Source: Bacteroidales bacterium
Lineage (GTDB): Bacteria > Bacteroidota > Bacteroidia > Bacteroidales > UBA932
NCBI GenBank assembly: GCA_017618115.1
Contig: JAFZUX010000007.1
Span: 1-64,000 of the forward strand
Length of the DNA stretch: 64,000 nucleotides
Direction: 5' to 3'
A model generated the notes under the pieces. The model had not been told where the DNA came from. It saw only the letters and a program-made list of their open reading frames with translations, and searched no databases. Below, piece by piece: positions 8,924-17,363 of the stretch; position 1 is the first letter of the stretch; the number at the start of each line of letters is the position of its first letter. The translations under genes were made by a program, and so were the position numbers.

Positions 8924-10003
8924 TTGGAACCTCCCAATTTGTTAATATTGATTCTTAATTCCGCAACGGAAGACGTGCCTCCCCTTTCGGGTAATCTGTG
9001 GGGAAACATTTTCATAGGCATATGTATAGTTTTGCTGCTCTTCTGCTCTGCTCTTATGAGCGGAAGCGAGGCCGCATATTTTTCTCTCTCCCCTAAGGAG
9101 AAGCAGAAACTGAAGGAGGGAACGGATACATCCAGCCACCTGGTAATGAACCTATTGGAGCGGCCAAACAGACTGCTGAGCATAATACTTCAGGCTAATA
9201 ATCTTGTTAATATCCTGATAGTTCTGCTTACCTCTCTGCTGCTTACACGTCTCTTTGACTTTACCGGTTATCCCGTCTTGGAGTTCATTATCTGCACGGT
9301 TGTGGTAACCTTTGTTCTGGTGCTCTTTGGAGAGGCTATGCCTAAACTTATTGGAACTAGATCTCCGGTGAAGTTTGCAAAGTTTACCAGCGGCATGCTC
9401 TCACTTTTGAAGATTGTAACCGTTCCGTTGGATAAACTGACGGACAAGGTTATTGAGGGAAGACGCCGCACCAAAGCCCTTACTGAAGAGGAGGAGGAGA
9501 AGGCTTACAAGATGCTGAGCGGAGCCGTAGAAATGACTATGGCAGAGGATGTTAAACAGAAGAGTCTGCTGAACAAAATTCTCTCTCTTCCAAAGAAAAG
9601 CGTCTCTCAGATTATGAAGCCGAGAATTGAGGTGGAGACGCTGAATATGGAGATGACAAACGAGGAGGTTATATCCATTGCTACCGAGTGCGGCTACTCA
9701 CGCCTTCCGGTTTACAAAGACAATCTGGATGATATCCGCGGCTTCCTCTACATTAAGGATATGCTGCCTTACATTATGAGCCGCAGCGGAAAATTTGATT
9801 GGAGAAAACATATCCGTCAGGCTTACTTTGTGCCGGGCTCAATGAAAATCAACGATCTGCTGGAGGAGCTGAGAAAGAGGAGGTTACATTTAGCCATCGT
9901 GATAGATGAGTATGGCGGAATGGACGGTATTGTGACAATGGAAGATATACTGGAGGAGATTGTGGGAGAGATTACGGATGAGAGTGACACACAGCAAAAC
10001 TAG
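8924..10003 (+). CDS. gldE: GldE-like CNNM/CBS-domain membrane protein
   Basis: This is a 359-residue inner-membrane protein. An N-terminal CNNM (DUF21) domain with about three or four hydrophobic segments contains MSGSEAAYFSLSP. It is followed by paired CBS domains (KSVSQIMKPRIEVETLN to TMEDILEEIVGEI) ending in an acidic tail, like the CorC/HlyC group. In Flavobacteria GldE is tied to gliding; in non-gliding Bacteroidales it is retained, and the family is often linked to divalent-cation handling. The only suitable start upstream of the first membrane segment is TTG at 8924 (read Met-Glu-Pro-Pro). A phosphopantetheinyl transferase follows 15 bases later. The family is certain; the specific role is not. 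Confidence 0.85.
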   Translation: MEPPNLLILILNSATEDVPPLSGNLWGNIFIGICIVLLLFCSALMSGSEAAYFSLSPKEKQKLKEGTDTSSHLVMNLLERPNRLLSIILQANNLVNILIVLLTSLLLTRLFDFTGYPVLEFIICTVVVTFVLVLFGEAMPKLIGTRSPVKFAKFTSGMLSLLKIVTVPLDKLTDKVIEGRRRTKALTEEEEEKAYKMLSGAVEMTMAEDVKQKSLLNKILSLPKKSVSQIMKPRIEVETLNMEMTNEEVISIATECGYSRLPVYKDNLDDIRGFLYIKDMLPYIMSRSGKFDWRKHIRQAYFVPGSMKINDLLEELRKRRLHLAIVIDEYGGMDGIVTMEDILEEIVGEITDESDTQQN

Positions 10004-10018
10004 ACTATAATTTGAAAA

Positions 10019-10687
10019 ATGGGAATATATCTTAAAAAGGAATTGAAGAACGGAGCGGTGATTGCCGTTTGGGATATCTCAGAGAGTGAGAAGGAACTTC
10101 TGGAGATTATAAGCAAAGATGAAGAGGACAGAGAAGAGGAACTGGAGGAGATTTCTCTTTACAAAAGCGAGCAGCACAGAAGAGAGAAGCTGGCCGTTAT
10201 TGCACTGGTACAGAGCCTCTTTGAGGAGCCTGTGCATATTGGTCACCATGAGAACGGCAGCCCTTATATTGAAAATGACAGCACTCACATAAGCATCACT
10301 CATACTGATAAGTTTGCGGCGGTAATTATCCACCCGACAGAAGATGTTGGAATAGATGTTGAGAGCGTAAAGAGAGACTTTACCGCTGTGGAAAAGAGAG
10401 CGCTCAACGATGAAGAGAGAGAGGATTTGATTGAGAAAGATGATGATCCTGAGAAGATTGAAGAGAGAAACACTCAGCTTGCAATCTACTGGTGTGCAAA
10501 GGAGGCGCTCTACAAACGTATGGGAAGACACAACGTAGATTTCTCTGAGGATATGGAGGTTGAGCACTTCAACGTAAGAGAAGAGGGAGAGATAGACGTA
10601 GTGTTCAAATACCCTGAGAATGAGGAGGAGTTCACAATGCAGTATGAAGTCTTTGAAAACCACGTATTGGTTTGGATGGTGGGATAA
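10019..10687 (+). CDS. 4'-phosphopantetheinyl transferase (Sfp/HetI type)
   Basis: This 222-residue enzyme is expected to move phosphopantetheine from coenzyme A onto a carrier-protein serine. The magnesium-binding motif GIDVES (about residue 117) and the second motif CAKEALYK (about residue 161, the WxxKEA signature) are both present, as is the early ISITHTDKFAAV strand. The sequence is unusually rich in Glu and Asp, particularly EEDREEELEE near residue 37. It sits between gldE and a C69 peptidase in a tight same-strand cluster. No carrier-protein or synthase genes are nearby, so the substrate may simply be the fatty-acid carrier protein. Confidence 0.88.
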   Translation: MGIYLKKELKNGAVIAVWDISESEKELLEIISKDEEDREEELEEISLYKSEQHRREKLAVIALVQSLFEEPVHIGHHENGSPYIENDSTHISITHTDKFAAVIIHPTEDVGIDVESVKRDFTAVEKRALNDEEREDLIEKDDDPEKIEERNTQLAIYWCAKEALYKRMGRHNVDFSEDMEVEHFNVREEGEIDVVFKYPENEEEFTMQYEVFENHVLVWMVG

Positions 10688-10717
10688 GCTTAGTTGTATC
10701 TTAATAAAGAACATAAT

Positions 10718-12115
10718 ATGAAAAAATCTTTTGCCCGCACCGGTATTCTTCTGGGGTTAGCGCTTTTATTTTTAGCGTTATCCATTAACGTTAATGCTCA
10801 GAACAAAAGCCTTTCTGACCGCACTGACGCTGTTTTGCAAAACCCTGACGGCGAAGGGTTTAACTGCTTTGCAATTATTGCGGGCAAGAACACTACAAAA
10901 GACGGCAGTGTGATATTCGGTCACAATGAAGATGATTCCGGAGAGCAGATGCTCAATATTTATGTTGTTCCATCGGGAGTAGAAAAAGCGGGAGAGGGCG
11001 TGTTAAAAGCTCCGGCTTCCAAAGTCAAGGCGGGCGCATTGAATGCCAAGTATATCTGGTTTGAATTCCCGGGAATGAGTGTAGCAGACGCTGCAATCAA
11101 CGAGCACGGAGTGTGCATTGCATCAGACGGTTGCAACTCCAGAGAGGACAGAAAAGATTACACGGACGGCGGCGTTTTGTATGAGGTTAGAATGAACGTT
11201 GCAAAGTATGCGTCAAGCGCTCGGGAGGCTGTGAAGATTATCGGCGAGTGCGTTGAGCAATACGGCTACACGGGCAGCGGCAGAACTTACTCTGTTGCAG
11301 ATCCCAATGAGGGGTGGATTGTTGCGGTTGTAAGAGGACGCCACTGGGTTGCCATGAGAGTTCCGGATGACAAAGTGATGGCCATCCCTAACTATTACAC
11401 CATTACAACCGTGGATCTCTCTGATACAGTCAACTTTATGGGCTCCAAAGATATTGAGGACTACGCCGTTGAGAGAGGCTGGTTTGACCCTCATTCACGC
11501 CAGGAGTTCAACTTTCGTCTGGCCTACAGTGACCCTACTCTCATCTCAAAGGAGGGCAACACAATCCGTCACAAGCTGGTTATAGATTACCTTACGGACG
11601 GCACTTACGATTACAATCCTTACGGCGTGGAGCCAATGTTTACACCGGCGCGAAAACTTGATGTTCAAGACTTTATAAATATGCTTTCTCTTCACGATGC
11701 GGTTAAGCCCGGTCAGACTAAGCATCCGGCAAGAGTCTGCACAGATGTTACCATTCTCACAACTATCTTCCAGTTAAGGAGTTGGATGAACAAGGAGAGC
11801 GGCTGTATTGCCTGGGTTGCACCGGGTCATCCTTGCTCAAATTTCTTTGTTCCGCTAAGGTTGGGCATAGGAAAAGAGGGACCGAACTGGGCAAGGTTTG
11901 AAAGTTGGAAAGAGGCTGAGGAGAAGCACTTTACAGACGCCAAAGATAAGCGCACAAACTATCCTGACGGAGCATACTGGAAGTTTGTAGACAAGTGGAA
12001 TAAACTGGCTGAAGATTACACCAACAAGATAGAGGAGGTGAAGAAGGAGAACCGCAGAATTCAGCACAGAATCTTCAGAATGGTTGAGCACCAGGACCGT
12101 CAACTTGAAAAGTAA
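10718..12115 (+). CDS. C69-family dipeptidase, exported
   Basis: This is a 465-residue protein when started at the ATG at 10718, which places a clean signal peptide (MKKSFARTGI, hydrophobic core, cleavage near INVNAQ) at the N-terminus; an upstream TTG at 10694 would only add residues before it. The N-terminal-nucleophile C69 features are FNCFAIIAGKNTTKDG, with Cys50 as presumed nucleophile, and GHNEDDSG. Family members cleave dipeptides and are commonly exported in Bacteroidales. The Cys lies about 22 residues after the signal cleavage site, so a short propeptide must be removed for activity. It is 2 bases ahead of ispE and 30 after the transferase gene, forming one operon with gldE. Confidence 0.85.
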   Translation: MKKSFARTGILLGLALLFLALSINVNAQNKSLSDRTDAVLQNPDGEGFNCFAIIAGKNTTKDGSVIFGHNEDDSGEQMLNIYVVPSGVEKAGEGVLKAPASKVKAGALNAKYIWFEFPGMSVADAAINEHGVCIASDGCNSREDRKDYTDGGVLYEVRMNVAKYASSAREAVKIIGECVEQYGYTGSGRTYSVADPNEGWIVAVVRGRHWVAMRVPDDKVMAIPNYYTITTVDLSDTVNFMGSKDIEDYAVERGWFDPHSRQEFNFRLAYSDPTLISKEGNTIRHKLVIDYLTDGTYDYNPYGVEPMFTPARKLDVQDFINMLSLHDAVKPGQTKHPARVCTDVTILTTIFQLRSWMNKESGCIAWVAPGHPCSNFFVPLRLGIGKEGPNWARFESWKEAEEKHFTDAKDKRTNYPDGAYWKFVDKWNKLAEDYTNKIEEVKKENRRIQHRIFRMVEHQDRQLEK

Positions 12116-12117
12116 AA

Positions 12118-12957
12118 ATGAATCAGATTACCCTATATCCAACCGCAAAAATCAATATAGGCCTCTATGTTTTTCAAAAGAGGGCAGACGGCTTTCATGA
12201 CCTGGAGAGCATCTTCTTTCCGGTTGGGCCCAATAACAGCTCTCTTACTCCCGACAGACTTACGGTTTCCCTTGGAAAAGAGAAAAATGGCGGTGTTGAG
12301 ATGCTTGAGAGCGGACTGGAATATCCTGGTAATCCGGAGGACAATATCTGCGTTAAAGCATACAAACTTTTAGCTGCTGTTTACCCCCTTCCGCCAATGA
12401 CAATCTCTCTGGAAAAACACCTTCCCGTAGGTGCAGGACTTGGCGGCGGAAGCAGTGACGGAGTCTGCACTCTTAAGGCAATTGATGCACTCTGCAATCT
12501 CAATATTTCCAAAGAAAAAATGTTGGAGTTTGCCGCACAGTTGGGCAGCGACTGTCCTTTCTTTGTGGAGAACAAACCAATGCTGGTTACAGGAAGAGGA
12601 GAGGTGTTAACTCCTCTGGATGAGCGCTTTGGAGATAACGTTGTAAGTGCGGTTGAGAGCCTTGTAAAGAACTATCGTGTAGAGATAGTCTTCTCAAGTG
12701 ACTGTTTTGTCTCTACCGGCCACGCCTACTCCATTGTTTCAAAGAGGGATAAGAAGCAGCCGTATACCCCTATTGCAGAGCTTGTTACAAAGCCCGTTTC
12801 AGAGTGGAACGGCGCAATGGTAAATGACTTCGAAGCTCCCGTATTTAAGGAGTTCCCTCAGCTTCAAAAAGTTAAAGATTCACTCAAAGAGGTTGGCGCC
12901 GCCTACGTCTCCATGACCGGCAGCGGCTCCGCCATCTACGCCCTCTTCCCCCGCTAA
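12118..12957 (+). CDS. ispE: 4-diphosphocytidyl-2-C-methyl-D-erythritol kinase
   Basis: This 279-residue GHMP kinase phosphorylates CDP-methylerythritol in the non-mevalonate route to isoprenoids. The N-terminus ITLYPTAKINIGLYV fits the substrate-binding Lys/Asn motif. The ATP-binding loop is PVGAGLGGGSSDG (about residues 102-114). The late motif VSMTGSGSAIYALF (about residues 264-277) is the third GHMP motif. Length is normal. The gene ends the gldE-containing operon, 2 bases after the dipeptidase stop, and faces the AbiF gene convergently across a shared hairpin. Confidence 0.95.
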   Translation: MNQITLYPTAKINIGLYVFQKRADGFHDLESIFFPVGPNNSSLTPDRLTVSLGKEKNGGVEMLESGLEYPGNPEDNICVKAYKLLAAVYPLPPMTISLEKHLPVGAGLGGGSSDGVCTLKAIDALCNLNISKEKMLEFAAQLGSDCPFFVENKPMLVTGRGEVLTPLDERFGDNVVSAVESLVKNYRVEIVFSSDCFVSTGHAYSIVSKRDKKQPYTPIAELVTKPVSEWNGAMVNDFEAPVFKEFPQLQKVKDSLKEVGAAYVSMTGSGSAIYALFPR

Positions 12958-12972
12958 TGTGCTGGCCTGCAA

Positions 12973-13016
12973 TAAAAAAAGAGCGGATCTCAACGACAAT
13001 GGTTGAGACCCGACTT
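12973..13016. terminator. Hairpin terminator copy A (3' end of the AbiF gene)
   Basis: This 44-bp element matches 14160-14203 at 42 of 44 positions. Its stem has 11 positions with one mismatch and encloses a 7-base loop. On the minus strand it ends in a T run (12980-12974), giving an intrinsic terminator. The AbiF stop codon (12990-12992) and last eight codons lie inside the hairpin. It may also stop ispE from the other side. Confidence 0.8.
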
Positions 13017-13070
13017 TCTCCGTTTTAAAGTGCAGAGTATATCGACAAAGGGTATACGTGCACTAAACTT
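12973..13070 (-). ncRNA. Possible small RNA overlapping the AbiF 3' end
   Basis: A TATATTTG -7 element on the minus strand (13082-13075) would start a transcript near 13070. From there the sequence holds a nested hairpin, AGTGCA/TGCACT (13064-13059 with 13034-13029) enclosing GTATA/TATAC (13057-13053 with 13041-13037). A short linker leads into the terminator hairpin and T run ending at 12973. The result would be a compact RNA of about 98 bases. A second pairing, CGACAA/TTGTCG (13074-13069 with 13048-13043), competes with the first. The -33 element is weak (GTTG). I infer an RNA partner for the HEPN protein, but read-through coding sequence is the alternative. Confidence 0.35.
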
Positions 13071-13979
13071 GTCGCAAATATAAGAACTTTTTTTGTATTG
13101 CAACAATCCGGCTGTCTTTTTTATTGTTAGTTCTAATTTTGGACTAAGTTTATAAAGCGCTGATAGAGCTTTATTTATTTTTCGCCGCATCTCCGTCAAT
13201 CTGTTGGTTGAAATCCTTTCTAAAAAGAATTCGATTACCTTCAAAGCTCCATAAAGGTTATTTTTGTCATATTCTATAAAATGACCGGCCGGACCATTTT
13301 TGATAGCTTCAGAAAGTTTAATATCGAACAATATTCCGCCATGAGCACAAGTGTTTCTAAATGAGCGAACTGTTTTAACATAATTCTCAAATATAGCAGT
13401 TTGGTTTACCCCAAAGTAGCGACAAATGTCAAGTTTGTCATCCAGACTTTTAAGGTTGAGATAAAGGAACTCTATATTGCCAAATGTCATAAACTCAAGG
13501 GTTTTCCATGCCGGAGCATACTTATCTCTAGGGTACTTTTTATGATGTCGTATGATAATAGGCTGTTTCCTAATTGCCTTATACACCATATTATTAAAAC
13601 CCTTGATATACGATGATGATACTACTTGGGGATTTACAAACCAGCAGGGAGAATCCTTGTATTTATTGGAGAATGTGTAAGTTATATATGTTCTTAACGC
13701 TACTTCTATTCGGCTTAGGTATCTGTTAAGAATGTTTCTTAGGTCAAAATCAAAGTAGTATAAAGCTACTGCATCACTTAATCTTGTCCCCTCTATCACC
13801 TCGTGAGTTCTGTTAGAAAGTCTTGGATAAGTCTTTTCAAAAGGAAACAAATACGAACAAAGCCTATAGTATCCAATATCTAGAAGATACTCTTTTGCCT
13901 TTTCATCACTTGAAATTTCTACTCCGCGAGAACGAAGTAATGAAATCTGTTCATCCAAAGTTGTAGCCCTCTTTGTCAT
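12990..13979 (-). CDS. Abi_2/AbiF-type HEPN abortive-infection protein
   Basis: This 329-residue protein starts at the ATG at 13979; a TTG nine bases upstream adds only three residues. It matches the Abi_2 (AbiD/AbiF) family: an N-terminal LDIGYYRLCSYLFPFE, IEVALRTYITY, and the HEPN ribonuclease motif RNTCAH with Arg208 and His213 (R-X4-H). Abi_2 proteins act as RNA-cutting toxins in phage defence, and AbiF relatives have been reported to work with a non-coding RNA antitoxin and to share ancestry with Cas13. The last 30 residues (from about ICDKFSARIP) run through the predicted small RNA and terminator, so the true functional C-terminus may be nearer residue 300. The gene is AT-rich and lies between two copies of one hairpin, which suggests a recently acquired cassette. 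Confidence 0.85.
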   Translation of the reverse strand: MTKRATTLDEQISLLRSRGVEISSDEKAKEYLLDIGYYRLCSYLFPFEKTYPRLSNRTHEVIEGTRLSDAVALYYFDFDLRNILNRYLSRIEVALRTYITYTFSNKYKDSPCWFVNPQVVSSSYIKGFNNMVYKAIRKQPIIIRHHKKYPRDKYAPAWKTLEFMTFGNIEFLYLNLKSLDDKLDICRYFGVNQTAIFENYVKTVRSFRNTCAHGGILFDIKLSEAIKNGPAGHFIEYDKNNLYGALKVIEFFLERISTNRLTEMRRKINKALSALYKLSPKLELTIKKTAGLLQYKKSSYICDKFSARIPFVDILCTLKRRKSGLNHCR

Positions 13980-14159
13980 AACCCACAAAATTTTCCGCGA
14001 ATGTAAATAACAAATTCACACAACGGTTGCATTGGGATATATTTGACTCTCAGACATTTATACCACAGAGTAAATTTTATCCAAATGAGGGGTTGCGGAG
14101 CTAAGAATCAAGGGAAAAGACATTTTGCTCCGGCTGCATTTCAGTAAACAACAATTGCC
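13980..14159. other. Intergenic region upstream of the AbiF gene
   Basis: No gene is visible. A plus-strand TATATTTG at 14038-14045 could start a transcript running away from AbiF toward hairpin copy B, but its -33 (TTCA at 14015-14018) is poor. No good AbiF promoter is apparent. Confidence 0.35.
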
Positions 14160-14203
14160 TAAAAAAAAAGCGGGTCTCAACGACAATGGTTGAGACCCGA
14201 CTT
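14160..14203 (-). terminator. Hairpin terminator copy B (after the serine peptidase)
   Basis: A perfect 11-bp stem (14171-14181 with 14189-14199) has a 7-base loop, a further AAG/CTT pairing past one bulge, and a nine-T run on the minus strand. It lies 10 bases after the peptidase stop. Confidence 0.85.
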
Positions 14204-14212
14204 CTTGCAAAT

Positions 14213-15637
14213 CTACTTAATCCCCAGCCAGTCCTTGAGGGTCTTAATGGCCTCCTCTCTCATCTCAGGAGGGAGGTTGGAGATTCTTGCACGGTGGCTT
14301 CCGCCAGGTGCAATGAAGAATTTGATGTTGTCATGACCCGGGTTGTTTGGCCTTACGGAAGACCACGGATCCCACTCTCCGTAAATGAACATAATCTTGG
14401 AATCTGTTGTGGCAATGAAGTTTGTGATGTTGTTGTACAAACTCTTGTCAAACTTGAACTTGCGTCCGCCAGGAAGGAAGATCTTTCTGAGGTAACCCTT
14501 TGAAGATTTAATCTTCATATACTTTTTGAACGGCTTGGTATCATAGCCGTAGTATCCCAACTCCTTGGCTGCCTGAACAAAGAACGGAGAACTGTCATCC
14601 CAGCTCTGGAAATAATCGGGTCCTACAGCCATAACAAAGAATTTGAAGATATCTTCATCTGAACTGTCTGTCTTTGGAACGGTTGCGGTCTTTCTGCCCC
14701 ACTGCCAGAAGGCAAACGGGAACTCCAACACACAGAAGTCCAGCACTTCAGGAATAGAAATGTTGTAAGTAACCTTGTTCTTTTCAGACCACTCCGCCAG
14801 CATCTTCTCCATTACGTCTCTTCTTTTGAGAACCTCCATTTGGAAGTTGAAGAGAATCTCACGATCCTCTTTTGTTCCGGTGGAATCTCTTAGGAACGGC
14901 TCATGGCGTCCGTCTTCTACCGCTCTTGCAACCGGACCTACGTACGGAACGGAAACTGCCACATCCTTAGGGTAGAACATTGTATATGTCATACAGTTCT
15001 GTCCGCCCTTGCTTATGCCCGTAGCAATCCATTTTCCGTTCAAAATACGACCCATTGCCCTTCTTATGTTATGAAGGTCTGCCGCCTCCTGTTCGGAGGT
15101 CATATAGTCCCAATTCAGGGTTTCCCAGGTAATAGTGGAATCATCCTGCATGAACGGCACGCTCTCGTTAAAGTAACGGTGTTCTACCTGAATAATATTA
15201 CCGCCCAGAAGGAATGCTATCTCTTCTCCATATCTCGGATTAGAACCGGATGCCGCCCCGTATCCCTCTGTTATTAAAACATTTGGCCCCTTAAAGTTGT
15301 TAAAGGCAACAATAACTCTCTGTTTAAAGGTTCCAAGTTCCGGATGGTTATGGTCTATTGGCTGAGTTATGAAAAAACGGTACTTGCTCTTAATCACTGA
15401 GGTAAGGGCCGGTGAAACCCTAAGTTTCTCAATATTCGTTATTCTGCCCCAGGTCTGGTCCGGCAGAACATAGCGGTTAATCCACAGAATGTCATCCACA
15501 ACCAAAGAATCCGGATTGGAGGCGGCAAACTGAGGGCCTGCCTGATAACGCAAAGAATCTTCCTGGCTGTAACCGTTAACGGAAACCATCAAAAGAAGAG
15601 ATGCCGCAAGGGCAAAGAGAAATTTTTTAGATACCAT
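14213..15637 (-). CDS. Exported S37/S28-type serine aminopeptidase
   Basis: This 474-residue protein has a signal peptide ([20 protein letters not shown], cleavage near NGYSQ). It is an alpha/beta-hydrolase-fold peptidase of the prolyl tripeptidyl aminopeptidase type (PS-10, S37, related to S28). The nucleophile Ser209 lies in GISKGGQ, the probable Asp in YGEWDPWS and the His in GGSHRARI near residue 446. The early [17 protein letters not shown] segment is also typical of this family. It likely trims peptides in the periplasm or outside the cell. It is monocistronic, ends at a strong hairpin terminator and is divergent from tyrS, with overlapping promoters. The choice between S28 and S37 is uncertain. 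Confidence 0.8.
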   Translation of the reverse strand: MVSKKFLFALAASLLLMVSVNGYSQEDSLRYQAGPQFAASNPDSLVVDDILWINRYVLPDQTWGRITNIEKLRVSPALTSVIKSKYRFFITQPIDHNHPELGTFKQRVIVAFNNFKGPNVLITEGYGAASGSNPRYGEEIAFLLGGNIIQVEHRYFNESVPFMQDDSTITWETLNWDYMTSEQEAADLHNIRRAMGRILNGKWIATGISKGGQNCMTYTMFYPKDVAVSVPYVGPVARAVEDGRHEPFLRDSTGTKEDREILFNFQMEVLKRRDVMEKMLAEWSEKNKVTYNISIPEVLDFCVLEFPFAFWQWGRKTATVPKTDSSDEDIFKFFVMAVGPDYFQSWDDSSPFFVQAAKELGYYGYDTKPFKKYMKIKSSKGYLRKIFLPGGRKFKFDKSLYNNITNFIATTDSKIMFIYGEWDPWSSVRPNNPGHDNIKFFIAPGGSHRARISNLPPEMREEAIKTLKDWLGIK

Positions 15638-15662
15638 ACTTAAAGCTCTTTCATTACAACTA

Positions 15663-15693
15663 TTTCCAAAGATAGCGATTTTTCCTACTTTTG
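15663..15693 (+). promoter_or_regulatory. Promoter of the tyrS operon
   Basis: TTTC (15663-15666), 19 bases, then TACTTTTG (15686-15693) fits the Bacteroidetes pattern. The expected start is about 20 bases before the tyrS ATG. Confidence 0.6.
15667..15674 (-). promoter_or_regulatory. -7 element of the serine peptidase gene
   Basis: TATCTTTG on the minus strand lies 30 bases before the peptidase start and inside the spacer of the divergent tyrS promoter. No good -33 is visible. Confidence 0.4.
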
Positions 15694-15719
15694 CCCCGTT
15701 AACAGAAAAATATCATTTG

Positions 15720-17009
15720 ATGAAGAATTTTGTAGAAGAACTCAGATGGAGAGGAATGATCCAGGACATTATGCCCGGAACTGAAGAGAAATTGATGGAA
15801 GGCCCTCAGGCCGCATACGTAGGAATAGATCCTACGGCAGACTCCCTGCATATTGGACACCTGGTAAGCGTAATGATACTTAAACACTTCCAGAAGTGCG
15901 GACACAAGCCGTTTGCCCTTGTAGGCGGCGCTACGGGTATGATTGGAGACCCCTCAATGAAATCCTCAGAGAGAAATCTGCTGGACGAGGAGACTCTGCG
16001 TCACAACGTAGAGTGCATTAAGGCACAGCTGGGCCGTTTCCTGGATTTTGAGAGTGATGCTCCAAACAAGGCGGAGCTGGTGAACAACTATGACTGGATG
16101 AAGGATTACACCTTCATCAACTTCATCAGAGATATCGGCAAGCACATTACGGTTAACTATATGATGGCCAAAGATTCCGTTAAGAAGCGTCTTGCTACGG
16201 ATTCCCGTGAGGGAATGTCCTTTACAGAGTTCAGCTACCAGCTTCTTCAGGGTTATGACTACCTCTGGCTCTACAAGAACAAGGGTTGCGTGCTGCAATT
16301 AGGCGGAAGCGACCAGTGGGGAAACATCACAACCGGAAGCGAACTTATCCGTCGTATCCTGGGCAAGGAGGCCTTTGCTCTTACCTGCCCGCTCATCACA
16401 AAGGCAGACGGAACCAAGTTCGGTAAGACAGAAAAGGGCAATGTATGGCTGAGTGCTGAGTACACTTCTCCATACACATTCTACCAGTTCTGGCTTAACG
16501 TAAGTGATATTGACGCAGAGCGTTATATTAAGATATTCACAATGCTGCCAAGAGAGGTTATAGAAGAAGCTATCGCGGAGCATAGAGAAGATCCAGGTCA
16601 GAGAAAGTTGCAAAAACTTCTGGCAAAGGAGATTACAATTATGGTTCACGGAGAGGCCGAGTATGAAAAGGCTCTTGATGCTTCCAACATTCTCTTTGGA
16701 AAATCTACAAGAGAGGCTCTTCAGAAACTGGATGAGAAGACTTTCCTTGCTGTCTTTGACGGAGTGCCTCAGTTTGCGCTTTCAAAGGATAAACTCTCCA
16801 CCAACATTTTGGACCTTCTGGCTGTTGATACCCAGGTATTCCCTTCAAAGGGTGAGTGCCGTAAGATGATACAGTCCAACGGATTAAGCATAGACAAAGA
16901 GAAGTTTACGGATATTGCAGGAACGCTTTCAGAAGAGCATCTTGTAAACGGAAAATATGTGCTTGTTCAGAAGGGCAAGAAGAATTATTACATCCTCAAA
17001 TTTGAATAA
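15720..17009 (+). CDS. tyrS: Tyrosyl-tRNA synthetase
   Basis: This 429-residue class I synthetase charges tRNA-Tyr in the cytoplasm. The ATP-binding HIGH motif is LHIGHLV (about residue 42), and the KMSKS equivalent is TKFGKTEKG (about residue 229). The tyrosine-binding region GYDYLWLY and [11 protein letters not shown] are conserved, and an S4-like RNA-binding domain closes the protein. The ATG at 15720 is preferred to the TTG directly before it. Only about 80 bases separate it from the divergent peptidase gene, with no T-box leader. rbfA follows 3 bases after the stop, linking it to ribosome maturation genes. Confidence 0.97.
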   Translation: MKNFVEELRWRGMIQDIMPGTEEKLMEGPQAAYVGIDPTADSLHIGHLVSVMILKHFQKCGHKPFALVGGATGMIGDPSMKSSERNLLDEETLRHNVECIKAQLGRFLDFESDAPNKAELVNNYDWMKDYTFINFIRDIGKHITVNYMMAKDSVKKRLATDSREGMSFTEFSYQLLQGYDYLWLYKNKGCVLQLGGSDQWGNITTGSELIRRILGKEAFALTCPLITKADGTKFGKTEKGNVWLSAEYTSPYTFYQFWLNVSDIDAERYIKIFTMLPREVIEEAIAEHREDPGQRKLQKLLAKEITIMVHGEAEYEKALDASNILFGKSTREALQKLDEKTFLAVFDGVPQFALSKDKLSTNILDLLAVDTQVFPSKGECRKMIQSNGLSIDKEKFTDIAGTLSEEHLVNGKYVLVQKGKKNYYILKFE

Positions 17010-17012
17010 CAG

Positions 17013-17363
17013 ATGGAAGAGGTTAGCAAAAGAGTTCAAAAAGTGCAGAGAGAGGTACAGAGACATCTTGCCGAGATTATTCGCGGCAAAGGGATGGCTA
17101 TGTTTGAGGGAGCGCTTGTTACCGTAAGCGAGGTTAGGATGAGCCCGGATCTCTCTTATGCTAAGGTCTTTATAAGCACTTTCCCTTCTGAGAAGAGGGC
17201 GAGGGTGATGGAGATTTTGGAGGAAAAATCCAAAAGTATCCGCGGAGATTTGGGACACATTGTTGCAAAGCAACTGAGGATTGTTCCGGAACTCTCCTTC
17301 TTTGAAGACACTACGCTGGATTATGCACAGCATATAGATGATGTGCTTAAGAAAGATTCATAA
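17013..17363 (+). CDS. rbfA: Ribosome-binding factor A
   Basis: This 116-residue KH-fold protein binds immature 30S subunits and assists maturation of the 16S rRNA 5' end. The sequence shows the typical early helix (SKRVQKVQREVQRHLAEII) and the segment VTVSEVRMSPDLSYAKVFIS in the middle. The C-terminal part PELSFFEDTTLDYAQHIDDV is also typical. It lies 3 bases after tyrS and its stop codon overlaps the next start as TAATG, so translation of the two is likely coupled. Confidence 0.94.
   Translation: MEEVSKRVQKVQREVQRHLAEIIRGKGMAMFEGALVTVSEVRMSPDLSYAKVFISTFPSEKRARVMEILEEKSKSIRGDLGHIVAKQLRIVPELSFFEDTTLDYAQHIDDVLKKDS

Noticed and set aside
8924..10003. Evidence of an active gliding or type IX secretion system
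   Set aside because: Only gldE is present; no other gliding genes or sorting domains occur in the window, and gldE is retained in non-gliding Bacteroidales.
12973..14203. Insertion sequence around the AbiF gene
   Set aside because: The flanking repeats are direct terminator-like hairpins, and there is no transposase or terminal inverted repeat.
15638..15719. T-box leader upstream of tyrS
   Set aside because: The gap is about 80 bases, filled by overlapping promoters, with no T-box sequence or terminator.
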